Below are positions 46,735-55,737 of a stretch of DNA of 64,000 nt, one piece after another; position 1 is the first letter of the stretch, and every line of letters begins with the position of its first letter. The DNA is taken from positions 310,001 through 374,000 of the forward strand of contig JBEVWC010000002.1 in NCBI GenBank assembly GCA_040506775.1. The letters are read 5' to 3'. The notes beneath the pieces are model-generated. The model was not told the DNA's origin, did not search any database, and saw nothing but the letters and a program-made list of their open reading frames with translations. The stretch is from Thiodiazotropha sp040506775 (GTDB taxonomy: Bacteria; Pseudomonadota; Gammaproteobacteria; Chromatiales; Chromatiaceae). The position numbers were made by a program, and so were the translations under genes.

Positions 46735-47991
46735 TCAGCGCACCTTTTCAGGGTCATCCAGACTGTCCGATCCCTCGAAGGCAATGCTTTCCAGCCCCAT
46801 TACCTGTACTGCCTGTTCAATGGCCCGGGTCTGCTTTACCAGGGCTTCAACGGCGTTGGCGACCAGGGCATTTCCGTCAGGATTGTTCTCACCGATCAAC
46901 TGATCGTATGCCACACCCTGTTCAGCGCTGTCGACCAGCCTGTTCATGTGAAACAGGGTTTCCTCCATGCGAACCCTGAGCAGGTGGTCCGATTCCGGAT
47001 TTCGGTTTTTTACCAGGCTCGAAAGACTCGGTCCGGTGACGATTTCCCCGTTGGTGCGTATATAGCGTCCGGTGTAGACATTGAGGATCCCCAGGGCATC
47101 GTTGTAGTGGGACCAGTGGGTGTTGTCACTGAAGCAGTCGTGCTCCTCCTCAGGATCGTGCAGCAGCAAGCCCAGTTTCATCCGCTCACCGGCCAGTTCA
47201 CCGTAGGAGAGACTGCCCAGTCCGGTGAAAATGGCGGCCAGGTTGCGTTGCGAATCACCCTCGGTCACCGCAACTCGCGCCGCGCCGTGTTCCTGCCATT
47301 GATCGACCATCCATTGCAGGTCGTCGATGAGCAGTTCAGTGACTGCGTTCAGATAGGCGCCACGTCGCTCGCAATGCCCACCCGTGCAATTTTGAGTGTC
47401 GTAGTCCGAGGCGGGGCGGTTGCCTGCCCCGGGGCCGTTGCCATTCAAGTCCTGTCCCCAGAGTAAAAACTCGATGGCGTGATAACCGGTCGCCACGTTG
47501 GACTCCACATCGCCGAGTTCATGCAACTGTTTCGACAGGGTGGTTTTATCCAGCTGGCGGGTATCGATCAGGTGATTACCCTGGGTCAGCGTTGGATTGG
47601 CGATGATGTTGGCGGTGTAGTACGGATTCTCATCGGACACCTTGCCATAGGAATCGGCAACATAGTCGATCAATCCCTCGTCCAGTGGCCAGGCATTCAC
47701 CTTGCCTTCCCACTCATCCACGATGGGGTTGCCGAAGCGGTAGGCCTCGGTCTGCTGGTAGGGGTGACGGGCCGATATCCATGCCTTTCGGGCCGCTTCA
47801 AGATGCGCTTCATCCGGGTGGCTGATGAGGGCTTTCACTGCCCGGTCAAGGTCCCGTGCTTCCAGCAGGGCATCCTGGTACATGGTCAGGGCCAGGTCAG
47901 CATAATGATTGAGTACCGCCTGTTCCACAGGCGCAGCCGTGAGCTTGGCGCTGATGAGCATCCCCATCAGCACCAGGGTCTGAATTTTCAT
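46735..47991 (-). CDS. Imelysin-family periplasmic iron-linked protein (first copy, ICMP-like)
   Basis: The 418-residue protein has a signal peptide (TLVLMGMLISAKLTAA). The imelysin site GYHAIEFLLWGQD is intact (His171, Glu174), followed by GNGPGAGNRPASDYD and CTGGHCERRG with two Cys. The family includes P. aeruginosa IcmP and EfeO-like iron proteins. It lies after the LbtU-like porin and before the peroxidase, so it probably takes iron or haem from the outer membrane. Confidence 0.93.
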   Translation of the reverse strand: MKIQTLVLMGMLISAKLTAAPVEQAVLNHYADLALTMYQDALLEARDLDRAVKALISHPDEAHLEAARKAWISARHPYQQTEAYRFGNPIVDEWEGKVNAWPLDEGLIDYVADSYGKVSDENPYYTANIIANPTLTQGNHLIDTRQLDKTTLSKQLHELGDVESNVATGYHAIEFLLWGQDLNGNGPGAGNRPASDYDTQNCTGGHCERRGAYLNAVTELLIDDLQWMVDQWQEHGAARVAVTEGDSQRNLAAIFTGLGSLSYGELAGERMKLGLLLHDPEEEHDCFSDNTHWSHYNDALGILNVYTGRYIRTNGEIVTGPSLSSLVKNRNPESDHLLRVRMEETLFHMNRLVDSAEQGVAYDQLIGENNPDGNALVANAVEALVKQTRAIEQAVQVMGLESIAFEGSDSLDDPEKVR

Positions 47992-48009
47992 GATGTCGGA
48001 CTCCCGTGA

Positions 48010-49116
48010 TCAGTAAGCAACCGCCAGTTGGGCGGTGATGATGCGGTCGTCCGCGCCGTCGTAATCTTCGCTGCGTGCCACTTCCAGGGTGAAATCGACA
48101 GACTCGGCCAGGCCTGCGGAAAGCGCAGCCAGGGTCCGATTCTCATCCATGCCTCCGGCGTAGTTCCGGGCCTCGTCGCTCGCCTGCCAACCCACAGCAA
48201 AGGTCATGGGCGTATGCACTACCTCGAAGTGATAGGCGGCTTCCAGATTGTAAAAAGAGGGTTTGTCCGTCGTACTGTAGACATCCAGGGCCTCCGTGGC
48301 CGCCAGATATTCACCGATCAAGGTAAAGGCCCCCCAGTCGAGCTGGGCGAACAGGCTCCAGGCAGGCGCCTTGTTCAGTGCGGCGGAACCTTCATCGACC
48401 ACACTGTCCGATTCACTCAGATCATTGATCCAGCCAAAGCTGGTGCTCAACGCCAGGTCATCATGCTCAAGGCTGTAGCCGAGGCGTACGCCCCCATTGC
48501 TGATTTCATCCTGCTGATCGCCTTTGAACACATAAACCGCGAGGCTTGCTCCGCTCATTTCATAACCCGCCTCGAGGGCCACGTCATAGGTTTCAGCGGC
48601 CTCCAGGGTCAGCGGATCGGAGAGCAGGTTGGTGGAGAAATTACCAAACGGGAGGGCATACTGCCCGGCTACCAGATACCAGGAATCCTGGGGATCGGCG
48701 ATGACCACCATTCCCGTGTCCACCGAAATGTCGCCGGAGTGTGTCCCATCGTCTTCATACAGGAGGACGATTTCCGCCGACGTCCAGTCGTTTACCCGGG
48801 CGGCGACACCCAGTTCCAGTGTTGCCAGGTAGAGATCACTGCTGTTGTCGCCCTCGTCGGGTGAAATCTGCTGTGCTTCCACCTCCATCACCCCGTTGAA
48901 GACCAACCGGTCAGCGAAGGATTCAGCAGATGCAGTTTGATTACCCGATTCCTCGATGGTTTCGATGGGCAGGTGATGGTGGGTGGGCTCCTGTTGCTCG
49001 AGCACCTTCAGTCGTTGTTCCATCACGTCGAGTCGCTCTTCCGGTGTGGCGGACAGGAGCGAAGCGGAGGTTGTGAGCAGGGCAGGCGCCACCAGTAATA
49101 AGGCCGTTGTTTTCAT
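48010..49116 (-). CDS. LbtU-like outer-membrane siderophore porin
   Basis: The 368-residue protein has a signal peptide (LLLVAPALLTTSASLLSA) and a short coiled coil (PEERLDVMEQRLKVLEQQ). A beta-barrel made of alternating strands follows and ends in an aromatic residue (AQLAVAY). The layout matches LbtU, the TonB-independent legiobactin receptor of Legionella. It is the first large gene after hemP, and the Fur box lies about 290 bases upstream. A plain porin is the alternative. Confidence 0.82.
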   Translation of the reverse strand: MKTTALLLVAPALLTTSASLLSATPEERLDVMEQRLKVLEQQEPTHHHLPIETIEESGNQTASAESFADRLVFNGVMEVEAQQISPDEGDNSSDLYLATLELGVAARVNDWTSAEIVLLYEDDGTHSGDISVDTGMVVIADPQDSWYLVAGQYALPFGNFSTNLLSDPLTLEAAETYDVALEAGYEMSGASLAVYVFKGDQQDEISNGGVRLGYSLEHDDLALSTSFGWINDLSESDSVVDEGSAALNKAPAWSLFAQLDWGAFTLIGEYLAATEALDVYSTTDKPSFYNLEAAYHFEVVHTPMTFAVGWQASDEARNYAGGMDENRTLAALSAGLAESVDFTLEVARSEDYDGADDRIITAQLAVAY

Positions 49117-49177
49117 ATTGACTCCAGGAGTTCGATACGGTCTGGCTGGCGTACGCTGGCTGAACCACAGGTTGTGT

Positions 49178-49354
49178 TCATTTTGTCAGGATTAATTTCC
49201 CCATTCGGGTTATGCGTAGATGATAAATTTCCCCACGATGTTCAATGGCGATCTGGTTACCCTTACAAAACAGTAAGCGGCTGTTTATGCATGGACTGAA
49301 GGGGGTATTTGATGAAATCTGTTGCGATTTGCCGACTCGTTCAGTTTCTGACAT
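49178..49354 (-). CDS. hemP: HemP/HmuP-family haemin uptake protein
   Basis: The ATG at 49354 gives 58 residues beginning MSETERVGKS. The C-terminal half has NSRLLFCKGNQIAIEHRGEI and YHLRITRMGKLILTK, the HemP signature. A longer frame to 49423 would run into the Fur box and is rejected. The ribosome site is weak. HemP proteins are small cytoplasmic factors linked to haem/siderophore uptake; in some bacteria HmuP is a co-activator. It lies directly under the Fur box and 61 bases before the porin gene. Confidence 0.82.
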   Translation of the reverse strand: MSETERVGKSQQISSNTPFSPCINSRLLFCKGNQIAIEHRGEIYHLRITRMGKLILTK

Positions 49355-49402
49355 GACGTTCAATACTGGGTTACTGTTGATGCTGAGGATCTTAATGCAA
49401 AT

Positions 49403-49415
49403 GATAATGATTATC
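49403..49415. promoter_or_regulatory. Fur box (6-1-6 palindrome) upstream of hemP and the iron module
   Basis: GATAAT-G-ATTATC is a perfect six-one-six inverted repeat, the core of the Fur consensus. Flanking bases (AAT before, AAC after) extend the AT-rich match. It lies 49 bases upstream of the hemP ATG. In iron-replete cells Fur should repress transcription of hemP and the leftward iron genes. The rest of the 342-base gap up to the GST gene shows no gene. Confidence 0.85.
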
Positions 49416-49696
49416 AACAACAATCAGCGGAAAAACATACATCAAAATCAGGGGGGGTGAATAACCCGTAAGGCAATTCTGCAGGGGAAGTTTGAAAATA
49501 CATCCGGTTGATAGCCGGAGTTGGGGGTGTGGCAGGATGGCGTGAATGTGTCTATCCTCTTGATTGAAAGGAAAGTCCGGGACATATGCACTGTGTCCAT
49601 GCCTGAACAGGGTTTGATTCTTCACTCTGCAATCTGTCAAGGAATGAAACAGGGGTGTCCCACGAGACAGCCTGCCAGCCAAAAGACGGTCGTGGA

Positions 49697-50419
49697 ATGC
49701 TTACCTTATATCAATTCCCAATCTCGCATTACTGTGAAAAAGTCAGATGGGCGTTGGAGTACAAACACATTGATTATCGGGCTGTGAATCTTCTTCCCGG
49801 TTTTCATGTTTCCAAAACAACACAGCTGGCCAGGCACTCTTTCGTTCCGATTTTGCAAGCGGCTGACCAGGTGATTCAGGGTTCGAGCGAGATCATCACC
49901 TACCTGGATGCGCAATACCCTGAACCCGGCTTGACGCCACCAGGCCCGCAGGCGGAAGAGGCGTTGAATTGGGAACGATATGTGGATGACGAACTCGGTC
50001 CCCATGTCAGGCGATGCTGCTATCAAATCCTTCTGGATTACCCGGACATCGTGATTGGTTTGTTCACTCATCGAGGCCCTTTTTATGCAAAGCCTCTGTT
50101 GAAACTGATCTTTCCCAAACTGAAAACAAAAATGAAAGCGTTGATGGACATCAATGCGGAAACCGCTCTGCAATCAGAACGACAGATTGATAGGGTAGTG
50201 AACAGGTTAATCGATCGATTGCAAACACGTTCGTATCTCGCGGGGTCGCAGTTCACAAGGGCGGATCTGGCGGCGGCCGCGCTGATCGCGCCGCTGAGGA
50301 TGCCGGAAAAGTACGGTGTTACATGGCCGGAAAAGGTGCCTGCACAGTTTCTTCAGTTCATGGATAAGTTCAGCAGCAGAACCGATTGGGTGGATGAACT
50401 GTACCGGCAATACAGATAG
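49697..50419 (+). CDS. Glutathione S-transferase family protein
   Basis: Starting at the ATG at 49697 the protein has 240 residues beginning MLTLYQFPISHYCEKVRWAL, the thioredoxin-fold GST N-terminus with a Ser/Cys active-site region. SFVPILQAADQVIQGSSEIITYLD is the glutathione-binding part. The helical C-terminal domain ends SYLAGSQFTRADLAAAALIAPL and DWVDELYRQYR. The substrate cannot be told. It faces away from the Fur-controlled genes. Confidence 0.88.
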   Translation: MLTLYQFPISHYCEKVRWALEYKHIDYRAVNLLPGFHVSKTTQLARHSFVPILQAADQVIQGSSEIITYLDAQYPEPGLTPPGPQAEEALNWERYVDDELGPHVRRCCYQILLDYPDIVIGLFTHRGPFYAKPLLKLIFPKLKTKMKALMDINAETALQSERQIDRVVNRLIDRLQTRSYLAGSQFTRADLAAAALIAPLRMPEKYGVTWPEKVPAQFLQFMDKFSSRTDWVDELYRQYR

Positions 50420-50494
50420 TCCAGCAGATCCTGAAACGCGAGTGCGTTTAGATAACCGAATGTCATGGTCAACCAAACTCAGGAATTAAAGTCG

Positions 50495-50842
50495 ATGTGC
50501 GAAATGAATGGACGAACTCTTACCGCTGCACGCAACGCATTGGCCCTGACGTTGGTCCTGATTGCTGTATACGCTTGCAGTGGCGATTCCCATGAACACC
50601 CCAAACTGGTCACGGGAGAGCAGTTGTTCAATTACCATTGCTCGAGTTGTCATAAAAAGACCGGAGAAGGAAATTTCCTGAAAGGGATACCTGCGAGCAA
50701 GGATACCTATCTAACAGCGCTGCAGATTGCTCACAAGGTGAAATCCGGCACTTCGGGTAAATCGAAAATGCCGGAATTTCCGAACATGAGTGAAGCAGAG
50801 GCGGAAAAGATCGCCGCGTATGTTAAAAGCATGAAGCCCTGA
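50495..50842 (+). CDS. Small class I cytochrome c, probably membrane-anchored
   Basis: The ATG at 50495, preceded by AGGA at ten bases, gives 115 residues; an ATG at 50465 would add ten. The N-terminus is a hydrophobic signal/anchor (NALALTLVLIAVYAC) that could be a lipobox. One haem motif CSSCHKKTG and a distal Met (KSKMPEF) define a short mono-haem cytochrome c. It ends with YVKSMKP. It is convergent with rnfH. It probably carries electrons in the periplasm. Confidence 0.85.
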   Translation: MCEMNGRTLTAARNALALTLVLIAVYACSGDSHEHPKLVTGEQLFNYHCSSCHKKTGEGNFLKGIPASKDTYLTALQIAHKVKSGTSGKSKMPEFPNMSEAEAEKIAAYVKSMKP

Positions 50843-50922
50843 AGACGTCATATGTGGTGGCCGGGTAAATAATATGTGCAGTTGAGCGCACAACGGCCAT
50901 CATCATGGCCTGTCAGACCCGA

Positions 50923-51198
50923 TCAGTCATCGGAATCATCACCATCGCGGCGTTCGACCAGTTCCGGATCAGCGGTGATCTCCCGGTACACTTCGATGCG
51001 TTCACCTTCGTTGACCCGGTTGTCGAGCTTGGTGAGTTTGCCAAAGATACCCACTTTCTGTTTCTCCAGATCGATGTCCGGAAACTGGTTGAGGATACCG
51101 GACCGGTCAATGGCCTCACGCACAGTCGAGCCTTCGGGCACATCGAGTTTGAGCCAGATCTGTTTGAACTTATCCGCGTAGGCAACACCGACATTCAT
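50923..51198 (-). CDS. rnfH: RnfH-family ubiquitin-like protein
   Basis: The 91-residue protein begins MNVGVAYADKFKQIWLKLDV and contains REAIDRSGIL and VGIFGKLTKLDNRVNEGERI, the RnfH pattern with a beta-grasp fold. It is the last gene of the rnf operon, 11 bases after rnfE. In nitrogen fixers RnfH is needed for the Rnf complex, and in E. coli RnfH relatives belong to toxin/antitoxin-like pairs; here the operon context supports the first. Confidence 0.93.
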   Translation of the reverse strand: MNVGVAYADKFKQIWLKLDVPEGSTVREAIDRSGILNQFPDIDLEKQKVGIFGKLTKLDNRVNEGERIEVYREITADPELVERRDGDDSDD

Positions 51199-51209
51199 GT
51201 GTATCTCCT

Positions 51210-51905
51210 TCAGGAAGTCGATTCGAGAGACAGTTCAGAGCCATTTGCCGCGGCTTTGGCCTGCCGCTCAGCCAGGCTGCGATCGAGCAGGCGTTTGCCG
51301 GCCATCAGGAAGCCGAGCATGAGAAAACCACCCGGGGGCAGAATGATCAACAGGAAGCCTTTGTAGTCGGGTATCAGGACCAGTTCGATCACCTTCGCCC
51401 AATTGCCCAGGAGCATTTCCGCGTTCGCGAACAGGGTGCCGCTGCCCAGCATTTCGCGGGTGGCGCCGAGCACCACCAGCGCCAGGGTAAAACCCGCCCC
51501 CATCATCAGCCCGTCGTACATCGAGGCCATCACTGTATTGCGTGAAGCAAAGGATTCGGCACGCCCCAGGATTGCGCAGTTGGTGACGATCAGGGGGATG
51601 AACAACCCCAATACCTTGTGCAGATCGTGTACCCAGGCGTTCATGGACATATCCACCAGGGTCACCAGCACGGCAATGATCAGCACGAACACGGGTATCC
51701 GCACCTGGGGGGTGATGATGCCCCGCAGCAGGGAGATGAACAGTCCCGACGCCACCAGCACCACGGTGGTGGCCAGCCCCATGCCCAGACCGTTGGTCGC
51801 GGTACCGGTCACGGCGAGCAGCGGGCAGAGTCCCAGGGCCTGGGCGAACACGATGTTGTTGTCCCAGATCCCGTCTTTCGCAATGCGTTTGTAGTCGTTG
51901 CTCAT
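51210..51905 (-). CDS. rnfE: Rnf complex membrane subunit RnfE
   Basis: The 231-residue protein has six hydrophobic segments and the RnfE motifs NGIGMGLATTVVL-like (NGLGMGLATTVVLVAS) and LIVTNCAILGRAESFASRN. RnfE and RnfA form the core of the ion- or electron-coupled membrane unit. It overlaps rnfG by four bases. In this operon it probably helps supply low-potential electrons to nitrogenase. Confidence 0.96.
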   Translation of the reverse strand: MSNDYKRIAKDGIWDNNIVFAQALGLCPLLAVTGTATNGLGMGLATTVVLVASGLFISLLRGIITPQVRIPVFVLIIAVLVTLVDMSMNAWVHDLHKVLGLFIPLIVTNCAILGRAESFASRNTVMASMYDGLMMGAGFTLALVVLGATREMLGSGTLFANAEMLLGNWAKVIELVLIPDYKGFLLIILPPGGFLMLGFLMAGKRLLDRSLAERQAKAAANGSELSLESTS

Positions 51906-52594
51906 CGGACCTGCTCCTGTGTTTTCGGCAGCGTCGTGGCGTCCGCATGGGATACCGTGGTTTCTGTCAGGGTAGGGGGATCGAGCAGTTCGTCCCGATG
52001 AACCTGGAAGAATTTCAAACCCTGGTGTATCGCACCGACCACCCCACGGGGCGTGATGGTGGCGCCGCTGAACTGGTCGAATTCACCCCCGTCCTTCTTC
52101 ACGTGCCACTGCTTCTCCGTGGTGTTCGCCAGGGAACGTTTGTTGAATCCCAGGATCCAGTCGTCCTTGGCCAGTTCGATCTTGTCGCCCAGTCCGGGTG
52201 TTTCGGCATGTGCAAGCACCCGAACCCCGAGCACTTCCCCCTCGGCATTGACACCCATGATCAGACGGATATCGCCCGCGTAACCCTGGCCGACGATTTC
52301 GTAGGCCAGGGCATTGACCTTCATACCGTGAAGACCCCGGTATACGGTCAGTTCATGGCCATTGTCGTCCTGCAGTGTCAGTGGCTGGTTGAGCAGGTCG
52401 CTGTCATAAGTCTCGGCCGGCACCACCTGGTTGAGGGAACTGAGCAGGTCCTCCTGCTGGCGTGCCAGGATATCCTCCTTGGTGGCCAGATTGCCGGCCA
52501 CCAGGAGCGCCGTCGCGAGGGTCGAAAAGCCGCCCAACAGGACTGCCTGGTAACCGACCCGTTTACGGTATGCGGGTTCCTTGGGTGTACTCAT
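51902..52594 (-). CDS. rnfG: Rnf complex FMN-binding subunit RnfG
   Basis: The 230-residue protein has one N-terminal membrane segment (about 15-33). A periplasmic FMN-binding domain has the motif SGATITPRGVV near 182, where the Thr carries covalent FMN. HAETPGLGDKI is also typical. It overlaps rnfD and rnfE by four bases each. Confidence 0.96.
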   Translation of the reverse strand: MSTPKEPAYRKRVGYQAVLLGGFSTLATALLVAGNLATKEDILARQQEDLLSSLNQVVPAETYDSDLLNQPLTLQDDNGHELTVYRGLHGMKVNALAYEIVGQGYAGDIRLIMGVNAEGEVLGVRVLAHAETPGLGDKIELAKDDWILGFNKRSLANTTEKQWHVKKDGGEFDQFSGATITPRGVVGAIHQGLKFFQVHRDELLDPPTLTETTVSHADATTLPKTQEQVR

Positions 52595-53679
52595 CCGATG
52601 TCCGCCCCCTCGTCGACGTAATTCAATGGATTGCCTTTGCGATCACGGCCGTAGACCCGGGGTTTGAGGTAGTGATCGATCAACGGTGTGCAGGCGTTCA
52701 TGAACATCACCGCAAAGGCCACACCCTCGGGGTAGCCGGCCCAGGTGCGAATCGCGAACACCAGCAGGCCACAGCCTGCACCGAACAGCAGTTGTCCCGA
52801 TTTGGAAACCGGCGAGGTGACCAGATCCGTGGCGATGTAGAAGGCACAGAGGATCGCCGCACCGCTGAACAGGTGGGTCATCGGACCGACGTAGTGTTGT
52901 GGATCGATCAGGTGAAACAGGCCGGAGAACAGCATCAGGCTGCCCAGGGTGGCAGCGGGAATGTGCCAGGTGATGATCTTCTTGTAGATCAGGAACAGCC
53001 CGCCCGGCAACAGCAGCAGGGCCGAGGTTTCACCCAGACTGCCCGCGGTCTGACCGGTGATCAGCTGCCACAGGGGATCCACGTGTTGTCCGGCCTCCTG
53101 CAGGCCGATACCCCGACCGAGTTCGGTTTTCAGATGCCCCAGGGTGGTGGCACTGCTCACCGCGTCGATGGTGTCGGACAGGCCAAAGGTGATGCGCAGT
53201 CCCTCCAGAAGACCAGGGGCCTGCTCGGAGAACAGGGGAACCGGATGAGTGAACAAGGTCATCTCCAGGGGAAAGGAGATCAGCAGGGCCACCCGTGCCA
53301 CCATGGCGGGATTGAACAGGTTTTGACCGATGCCGCCAAACACCTGCTTGGCCACGATGATCGCCAGGATGGCCCCGACCACGCCGATCCACCAGGGCGC
53401 CCAGGGGGGCAGGGTCATGGCCAGCAGCCAGCCGGTGAGCAGGGCGGAACCGTCCATCAGGAACATGCGCTGAGGTTTGCCCGCGAGCTTCAGGGCGAAC
53501 GCCTCGGCCAGCACACAGGCGAGCAGAGTGATGGCGAACAGGAAGATCGCCGGCCAGCCGAACTGGTAGAGGCTGAACAGGGTGGCCGGCAACAGGCTCA
53601 GCATCACCAGACCCATGGTCCGGGAGACGCTGTTGCGGGCATGCGCGTAGGGGCCGAATATCGGCTGGGGTTCGTTCAT
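52591..53679 (-). CDS. rnfD: Rnf complex membrane FMN subunit RnfD
   Basis: The 362-residue protein is polytopic. The DAVSSATTLG segment near 175 contains the Thr for covalent FMN. GGIGQNLFNPAMVAR, TDLVTSPVS and EGVAFAVMFMN are conserved in RnfD/NqrB. It overlaps rnfC and rnfG by four bases. Confidence 0.96.
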   Translation of the reverse strand: MNEPQPIFGPYAHARNSVSRTMGLVMLSLLPATLFSLYQFGWPAIFLFAITLLACVLAEAFALKLAGKPQRMFLMDGSALLTGWLLAMTLPPWAPWWIGVVGAILAIIVAKQVFGGIGQNLFNPAMVARVALLISFPLEMTLFTHPVPLFSEQAPGLLEGLRITFGLSDTIDAVSSATTLGHLKTELGRGIGLQEAGQHVDPLWQLITGQTAGSLGETSALLLLPGGLFLIYKKIITWHIPAATLGSLMLFSGLFHLIDPQHYVGPMTHLFSGAAILCAFYIATDLVTSPVSKSGQLLFGAGCGLLVFAIRTWAGYPEGVAFAVMFMNACTPLIDHYLKPRVYGRDRKGNPLNYVDEGADIG

Positions 53680-55181
53680 GATTCCGCTCCTGCCATTTTG
53701 GCTTTCTCAGCCTCGGCCTTCTTTTTCGCCTCAGTCTCTTTCTTGCGCTTCAGCATGGCTTCCCGCTTGGCCTTCTTGATGGCTTCCATACGATCGCTGC
53801 GGGCTTCGGCAAGCCGTTTCGTCTCACCCTGCTTGTGCTGGGCTCTCTGTCGCGAGGCGAGTTCACCCTTGGCGTAGTTGAAATACTGCACCAGGGGGAT
53901 CTGGGATGGACAAACGTAGGCGCAGGACCCGCAGGCAATGCAGTCCAGCAGGCCCAGTTTGACGGAATTGTCGAGACCGCCGGCGCGGATCTGCGCCGCC
54001 ATCTCCAGAGGCACCAGGCCACAGGGACAGGCGTTGACGCAGCTGGCGCAGCGTATGCAGGGCATTTCCGGATTGGGATTGACCTCCTGCGCGGACAGGG
54101 CAAGCAGGCCGTTGCTGCCCTTGACCACCGGCACCCGGGTGCTCGGCAGGGGCTGACCCATCATCGGACCGCCGCTGATGAGACGTTCCGGTTCAGATTT
54201 GAACCCCCCGCAATAATCGATCAGGTGGGACAGGGGGGTGCCGATCAGGACCTCCAGGTTCCGCGGCTGCACGACGGCATCGCCGGTTACGGTGACGACC
54301 CGGGATATCAGAGGTCTGCCCAGAACGATGGCGTCGTGCACCGCAAGTGCGGTGGCCACGTTATGGACCACCACGCCGATGTCGGCGGTGAGTCCGCGCG
54401 CCGGGGTTTCCTTGCCGGTCAGGGTCTGCACCAGGTGCTTTTCGGACCCCATGGGATAGCGGGTCGGCAGACCCACCACGGTGACCGAGTCGCAATCCTC
54501 GGCAGCCGCATGCATGGCGGCCTGCGCCAGGGGCTTGTTGTTCTCGATGGCGAACAGGACATGGTCCACATCCAGGGCCCGCGCCATCAGCCGCACACCC
54601 ATCAGGACCTGCGCCGATTTCTCCTGCATCAGCCGGTCGTCACAGGTGAGGTAGGGTTCGCACTCCGCACCGTTGATCACCAGTGTGTGCAACCGGTAGC
54701 GTTTACGCAGATTGAGCTTTACCGCAGAGGGGAAGGTCGCGCCACCCATGCCGACTATGCCTGCCCGGGCGACCCGCGAGGCGATCTCGTCCGGTTCCAG
54801 GGAAAGGGGATCGGCCGCCGGATCCAGGTTGTCGGTCCAGCTGTCCTGCCCATCCGGCTTCAAGGTGATGGTTCGTACAGAGAGGCCCGAGGGATGGTGG
54901 GCCGGGTATCCGCCGACACCCATGATGCGCCCGGAAGTCGGAGCATGGACCGGCGCGGAGATTGCTCCCTGGTTGCGGGCCAGGATATCCCCCTTTTTCA
55001 CTTCGTCGCCGCGCCGCACCAGGGGCTCGGCGGCCGCTCCGATGTGCTGTTGCAGCGGAATGTGCAGCAGCGGGGCCATGGGCAATGACTCGATCGCCTG
55101 GCCGGCGCTGAGTTCCTTGCGGTCGTCCGGGTGCACGCCGCCACGGATCTTGAACAATTTGAACAGTTGCGCGGTTTGCAT
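53676..55181 (-). CDS. rnfC: Rnf complex Fe-S/NADH-binding subunit RnfC
   Basis: The start is set at ATG 55181, overlapping the rnfB stop (ATGA), which gives 501 residues; an extension of 35 codons upstream lies inside rnfB and is rejected. GMGGATFPSAVKL near 130 is the NADH/FMN region. Two ferredoxin-type clusters follow (CIRCASCVNACP and CIACGSCAYVCP, about 370-425), and the C-terminus is a Lys/Ala-rich charged tail. It should oxidise or reduce NADH at the cytoplasmic face. Confidence 0.96.
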   Translation of the reverse strand: MQTAQLFKLFKIRGGVHPDDRKELSAGQAIESLPMAPLLHIPLQQHIGAAAEPLVRRGDEVKKGDILARNQGAISAPVHAPTSGRIMGVGGYPAHHPSGLSVRTITLKPDGQDSWTDNLDPAADPLSLEPDEIASRVARAGIVGMGGATFPSAVKLNLRKRYRLHTLVINGAECEPYLTCDDRLMQEKSAQVLMGVRLMARALDVDHVLFAIENNKPLAQAAMHAAAEDCDSVTVVGLPTRYPMGSEKHLVQTLTGKETPARGLTADIGVVVHNVATALAVHDAIVLGRPLISRVVTVTGDAVVQPRNLEVLIGTPLSHLIDYCGGFKSEPERLISGGPMMGQPLPSTRVPVVKGSNGLLALSAQEVNPNPEMPCIRCASCVNACPCGLVPLEMAAQIRAGGLDNSVKLGLLDCIACGSCAYVCPSQIPLVQYFNYAKGELASRQRAQHKQGETKRLAEARSDRMEAIKKAKREAMLKRKKETEAKKKAEAEKAKMAGAES

Positions 55182-55717
55182 CAGGCCACCTTGGCCGGCT
55201 CGGGCCAGTACCATGTCTGTAGGGTGAATTGAACCGGCCGCATTTCGATGCATTCGGTCGGGCAGACGTCGTAACACTTCTCGCATCCGGTGCAGGCGTC
55301 CGCAAACACCGCATGAATCTGTTTCGGACCGCCGAGAATGGCGTCAGTGGGGCAACGCTTGAAACACTTGGTACAACCGACGCAGAGATTTTCATGGATG
55401 AAGGCCACCCGGGGGGCCTGCTCCTCGACGCCGGACAGGTCGACACTGACGCCCAGTTTTTCCGCCAGCGCCTCCGCCAGTGCCTTACCGCCAGGAGGAC
55501 AGAGGGTCACCGAGGCCTCGCCATTGGCAACCGCAGCGGCAGCCGGAGAACAGCCCGGGTATCCGCACTGCCCGCACTGGGAGCCGGGCAGCAGCCCTTC
55601 GATCTCCTCCTGCAGGGGGTTACCCTCGACGGCCAGGTATTTCGCGGCCACGCCGAGCATGGCGCCCATCATGACACCCAGTAAGGTTACGATCAGAATT
55701 GCGCTAACCATCGTCAA
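55181..55717 (-). CDS. rnfB: Rnf complex multi-cluster ferredoxin subunit RnfB
   Basis: The 178-residue protein has an N-terminal membrane anchor (about 5-25) and a Cys-rich motif CGQCGYPGC near 50. Two four-Cys ferredoxin motifs follow: CVGCTKCFKRCP near 113 and CTGCEKCYDVCP near 142. RnfB is the likely entry or exit site for ferredoxin electrons. The gene lies 20 bases after rnfA. Confidence 0.96.
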   Translation of the reverse strand: MTMVSAILIVTLLGVMMGAMLGVAAKYLAVEGNPLQEEIEGLLPGSQCGQCGYPGCSPAAAAVANGEASVTLCPPGGKALAEALAEKLGVSVDLSGVEEQAPRVAFIHENLCVGCTKCFKRCPTDAILGGPKQIHAVFADACTGCEKCYDVCPTECIEMRPVQFTLQTWYWPEPAKVA

Positions 55718-55737
55718 ACTCCTTGCAATGACTGGCT

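Noticed and set aside
50895..50910. GGCCAT-CATC-ATGGCC hairpin between the cytochrome c gene and rnfH
   Set aside because: A six-base stem without a T run on either side is too weak to call a terminator.
52462..55088. Two long plus-strand frames (471 and 417 codons) opposite rnfC and rnfD
   Set aside because: The rnf proteins on the other strand have Fe-S and FMN motifs; the antisense products are Gly/Gln/His-rich with no domain.
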